Below, piece by piece: positions 56,201 through 62,200 of a stretch of 64,000 nucleotides of DNA. The notes under the pieces are model-generated. The model worked only from the letters and a program-made list of their open reading frames with translations, was not told the DNA's origin and did not search any database. This DNA is from Colius striatus (taxonomy: Eukaryota; Chordata; Aves; Coliiformes; Coliidae), in NCBI RefSeq assembly GCF_028858725.1, contig NC_084767.1, positions 20,909,895-20,973,894 of the forward strand, in the 5' to 3' direction. Position 1 is the first letter of the stretch. Each line of letters starts with the position of its first letter. Made by a program: the position numbers and the translations under genes.

Positions 56201-59200
56201 ATTCCTAACTGGAGACAAGCACAAAAATTAGCTATATATGGAGGTGCTAATCTACAGCATTCACGTTATCTTATGGGCATCTCAGAGCCAAGTTTCACAT
56301 AAATTACCATAGAAAGGAAATGGCAAGGGGCCTTATGAACAACTGTCTCTCACTCTGAAATCTTGAGAAGGCAAAATTGCTCTATGCAAGTGGAAGGAGT
56401 AAGTTCAATTTTCAGGATTTATGCTCAGATAAAAATCATATTAGCTTCATTAATTATTTAGACATTTCATTAATACATGCTCATATGAATCCATGAAATT
56501 TAGTCTGCATCATCCAGAGATACTGTGGCAAAGCAGAGAAAGAGAAATGGTGGGTAGACAGAAAAAAAAAGAGTCTGAACAGACTCATGACTTCAGTAAA
56601 AAGTTAATTGGGTTTAGAAGACAGAGATAAATGCAAGCAAGCAGTGGCCCATGAAAGATAACAGAAAATTAAAAGCTAGGTGTTAGAGAGAAAGTAGTCT
56701 CTAAGCAACCTAGGAGTGAAGGTTCAAATACTTCAGAAAAATCTGTACCTAGCAGGAAGGGGACCTAGACATGACTCTTCTGTCTCTAGGGAACCACTCA
56801 ATCAAAATGGACATTTAAAGGAAGTGTAATAAATTGCATTGGAACAATAAACCAAAAGGGAGCACACCAACCCACATAGAATACAAAACAGGATCCACAA
56901 GGCACTACCCTTCATTCTTGCATTTCCTCTTCAATAAACTCTTTTAAACTCTAACACATGTCACATCAGTTCAAAACACCTACCTTTACAACCCTGCTAC
57001 CCCTTAAGAAAAGGAACTGTAGTTTCAGTAATCTTTCAATAAATACTGGGTCAAATACAATGATAATCCATTTCCCCAGCTACTCAAACAACAGCTAAGT
57101 TGGGAAATAATCCACAGTTGTAAACTTGAAAAAAAGCCTAGACACACTGTAAGTCTTATTAATTTTAAAGAAAATACTACACTAAAAGAAAAAAAGCCCC
57201 CAAACCAGCACATAGATGTTGTTCTTGCCTTTACAGGGGAAAGGCAGACAGCTTAAAAATAATGCATGTCCCTATCTGACTTTATTAAATACTGTAACCT
57301 TGCACTTACAACACCACAGTCTATTGCCCAGAACTGGACAGAGGACTCCAGATGAGGCCTCACCAGGGCATAGTAGAGGGGCAGAAGAACCTCCCTTGAC
57401 CTGCTGGCCACACTCTTCTTAATGTATTCCAGGATGCCATTGCCCTTCTTGGGCCAATGCTGCACGAGGGCACATTGCTGGCTCATGTTCAGTTTATTAT
57501 CAGCCAGCACTCCCAGATCTCTCTCTGCAGAGCTGCTCTCCAGCAGGTCACCCGCAGCCTGTACTAGTGCAGGGGGTTTAGTGATGACATTCAGGATGAG
57601 TTGTTCCATCACCTTTCCAGGGATGGAGGTGAGGCTGATCGGCCTGTAGTTTCCTGGGTCGTCCTTCCTACCCTTTATGAAGACTGGAGTGACATTGGCC
57701 TTTCTCCAGTCCTCAGACACCTCGCCTGTTCTCCATCATTGTTCAAAAATGATGGAGAGAGGCTTAGCAACCACATCAGCCAGCTCCCTCAGCACTCCTG
57801 GATGCATCCCATCAGGACCCAAGGCTTAAGCTTGCTCAACAAGTCTTTAACCTCTTCTTCTTCCACCCAGGGCAAGTCCTCTGCTGTTCAGGCCATCCTA
57901 CTATCCTTGCTGGACTGGGCTTCCCGAGGGCCAGCCTTGGCTGTAAAGACTGAAGCAAAGAAGACATTCAGCAGTTCGGCCTTCTCTGCATCCTCGGTCA
58001 CCAGGTCACCCTCTGTGTTTAGCAGCAGGCCCACATTCCCCCTCGTCATCCTTCTGCTGCTGATGTACTTGAAAAATGCCTGGCTAAATTTAAACTTCCC
58101 TGGATAAATTTAATTCTAGAAGGACTCTAGCCTTCCTAGTTGCACCCCTGCATGCCCTGGCAATGTTCCTATGATCTCATAATTCATAGAATCATAGAAT
58201 GGAAGTGGCTGGAAGAGACCCTTACAGATCATTTAGTCCAACCCCCCTGCAGAAGCAAGTCCACAAAGATCAGGTCACACAGGAACACAAGCCTCCCTGG
58301 GCAGCCTGTGCCAGGCCTCCCTCACCTGAACAGTAAAATAGCTTTTCCTTATGTTTAAATGGAACTTTTTGTGTTCTGACTTCTTTCTGTTACCCCTTGT
58401 CCTGTCACTAGATACAACAGAAAAAAGTGATGTCCTGACATCCACCATTTAGATATCTGTAAATATCTATGAGATCCTCTACCCCCCGATCCCCACCAGT
58501 CTCCTCTTATCTAGGTAAAACAGCCCCAGGTCCTGCAGCTTTCCTCATAAGATGTTCCACTATCATTACAAATATGAGCCAGAGAAGATGAGCTGCAAAA
58601 GAACAATCTGCTGAACTTTAATTTTCCAACATATTAAAATTGTGATTAGTTATTCAGTACATATTCAAAACAGAATATTTTAGTAAGGCATAGTATTTAA
58701 GATATGTAATATGCCTTTAGTGTTGCCGATGTCAGCACATTAACTGATAAAATAAATAACTTATGGTCTAGGACAAATCAAAAGGGTCCTTTCTGAAAGT
58801 GTACTCCTATTTCTTGGTATTGAAGAAAACATGCAATGTAAGGCCATTTTCATATTCTTCTGAGCAAGGAAGACTAGAGATAAACATGAAAAATGTCACA
58901 AGTGAATTGTAGTTGGACATGCACAAGTTACCAAGCTAGGAATGAAAACTGGAATATGACATGCATTTCAGAAACAAGAAAGATCTTTCTTATGCAAAAG
59001 AACATTTAATTTTTTGTCAAAAGCACTGAAAAAAATGTACCTTTATAAATATTTTTAGTAGATAAGCTCTTAACGATCTCTGAACTTCCTTTCTGATGGA
59101 TACTATAACTGCATATTTATTTCTCATTAATTAAATTTCAGACTATTCCACTGCATGCAATACAACATTTAGCTACTTAAATGCTGGACTTTGAATTGTT

Positions 59201-62200
59201 AATAAGGCTTTTATTTTGCATACAATTTTGATTATGGAATCCCAGAGGTTGGAAGGGACCTCCAGAGTCCAACCCCCTGCTAAAGCAGGTTCCCTTCGAT
59301 CAGGTCACACAGGAACATGTCCAGGTGGGTTTGGAAACTTCCAGAGGAGGAGACTCCAGACCCTTCCTGGGCAGCCTGTGCCAGGGATCCCTCATCTGCA
59401 CATTCAAGCAGTTTTTCCTTCTGTTTAAGTGGAATTTTTTGTGTACAACCTTATGTCCATTACCCCTAGTCCCGTTGCTGGACACTACAGAAAGAAGTGT
59501 CATCCCATCCTCCTGACACTCACCCTTCAGGTACTTGTAAGTGTGGATGAGGTCCCCCCTCGGTCTTCTCTTGCCCAGGCTATAAACTGGACCAGTTCCC
59601 GTAGCCTTTCCTCATAAAAAAGATGTTCCAGTCTCCCAATCATCTTGGTGGCCCTGTGCTGGACTCTCTCCAGAAGTCCCCTGTCCCTCTTGAGCTGAGG
59701 AGCCCAGTACGGTAACTCCAAGATGTGGCCTCATCAGGGCATAGTAGAGGGGGAGAAGAACCTCCCTTGACCTGCTGGCCACACTCTTCTTGATGCACCC
59801 CAGGATGCCATTGGCCTTCTTGGCCACGAGGGCACACTGCTGGCTCATAGTTAGTTTATTATCAGCCAGCACTCCCAGGTCTCTCTGCAGAGCTGCTCTC
59901 CAGCAGGTCAATCCCCAGCCTGTACTGGTGTATGGGGTTGTTCCTCCTCAGGTGCAGGACTCTGCACCTGCCCTTGTTGAGATTCCTCTCATGAGATTCC
60001 TGAGGTTCCTCTCTGCCCAACTCTCAAGCTGGTCAAGATCCTGCTGAATGGCAGCACAGCCTTCTGGGGAATCAGCCAGTCCTCCCAGTTTGGTGACAAC
60101 CACTGCTCTCCCCTCATCTAGTCAGATAGTTAAATCATAGAAAGCTGTCAGGTTGGTCAAGTAGTATTTCCCCTCAGTGAAGCCATATTAACTGCTCCTA
60201 ATAACCTTCTTTTCAGGTTCTTTTTGATGATTAAATACTCTTGACGGATAGCCTCTAAGAAGCTAGTTGTGAAATTAGGTATGTTTTTGTACAGTCTATC
60301 TCTATATCCTGTTATTATATATAACAGGATGCTGTGTTACATTTTGCATATCTTACAAGCTTTTACAGCTATATTGAGAATTTAATCAATTACACTTAAA
60401 ATCACAGCTAACCTTCTGGGTTTATTTGTAGATTTTAAGGAGTTAAACATGATTCCTATAAATTCATAATATGAAATCCAGAATTCCCTCAGAACAAGGT
60501 GTAGATATCATCCACCTTACTTACATCTACTAAGTACCAAAACAATTTCAAATTTCTCCTTATAAATGAGCTTGGAAATGAGAAAACGAAAATTTGTATT
60601 TCTTTAAAGGCAGTAAGATGGGTATGTTTTGCACAAACAGGAAAAATTCCACTAGTAATAAAGTCACAAAACTCAATTGAAGAGGCAAACCCTTCTGTGT
60701 TTATGGATGGAGTACTTATGAAGTGCAGAAAAATGAACAAAGCCAAATGCTGCCCATAACTTCGTAAGACCAATCGAAATCCAACGTTTCAGCATACAGG
60801 AGCTTTCTAAATCAACAGCACTAAGTAAGCTTGATACATTTTGCCTTGTTAAACTTTGAGAATTCATCTCCATGCTTAGCTTCCAGAATAAAGAGATCAC
60901 CATACAGAACAGAGGAGGGTGCAAAAGCATGTAGGAAAGACATATATAACACTTATAGACTCCAACACCTAAAAAGGCTTCTAGAACACAAAACAAGCTC
61001 CTACCTCTGTCCACCTCCACTTGCAGAAAAAATGCCTGCACTGTGAAAACTGGAATGATACTCATGGCAAAACAAATTAATCCCTGTTTCTGTCAGCACC
61101 TAAGCCACACAGAATATCCAGAAGATCTTCTTTCAGAGATCCTCTAGGTTGCTCATACTTCTTTCCCTGTTTCATAATGTGCTTTAGGAATCTGAATAGG
61201 CAAAATTCCTGGTCACAAACTACAAGCATTTGTTGAGTTTTGAAGTCTGTAGCTGATGCCCCAAACTGAGTATAAGGCAAAAAGAACTCAAAGGGTAAAG
61301 AATAGAGTATCATCAATAGCTGCCTGACACCTAGAAGAACTGCGCACTGTTTGTACCATCTGAACAGAGAAGTTTAACAGATACATATTTAGGCTCTCAT
61401 AACATATGAAGGTAACAGCCAGATCAGCTAATGAATGGGTATTTGCAAAATATATTTGTGCCTTAAGTTATCATGTTAATTGACATCTCTAAGTATATAG
61501 AAGCCTGGTTTAAATCTAAAGCATTTCAACGTGTTTTCCTCACCTGACCTAACCTGTTCCCTGTAATGAAAGACAGAAAACTGTCTGTAGGGTGTATGTA
61601 GGTAGTCACAGACAAACACGAAGTCGGGTAAGTAGAGCACCAAAACTGCCAAAACCTGAAATCTCCAAGGACAAGATGAGTGATGGCTATTGCACACTAC
61701 TAAAAGCACAAGAACTTCATGCTGTAGGCCACAAACGAAATTCAACTGATTCATTTTTTCTGAATTACTCTAGGGAAAAAATTATTTAACAAAGTTCTTG
61801 TTTCTCCTCTAAGTCCTTTCCATTGTTCAATATTATTGCAGACCTGTTGCACACACATAAGTTCACTATCAATCTTCAGTATAGTGTAAAAGACATTGTA
61901 AATATTACTTCCACAGTGGAAGAGCATGCCTTCCTCCCTCTCTACCAAATCTTGCAAAATCACATGACTACTTTTTTTCTGTTCTAAAATGCAGAGCACT
62001 AATCTCAAGTTCTGGTCCTTCAGCATTTCAGAGATTGAAACCAAACTCACATTCACATTTCAGCTTACCAGTACTTCTACACTTTCACTCTGGTTTCACT
62101 ATAAAGGACTACTCACGACTTCAATTTTAATTAAAGGGAAAAAAGTCTGATTTGAGATTGAAATCTCGTTTTGCCAGTACCTCTGACTTCATAACTTTCC

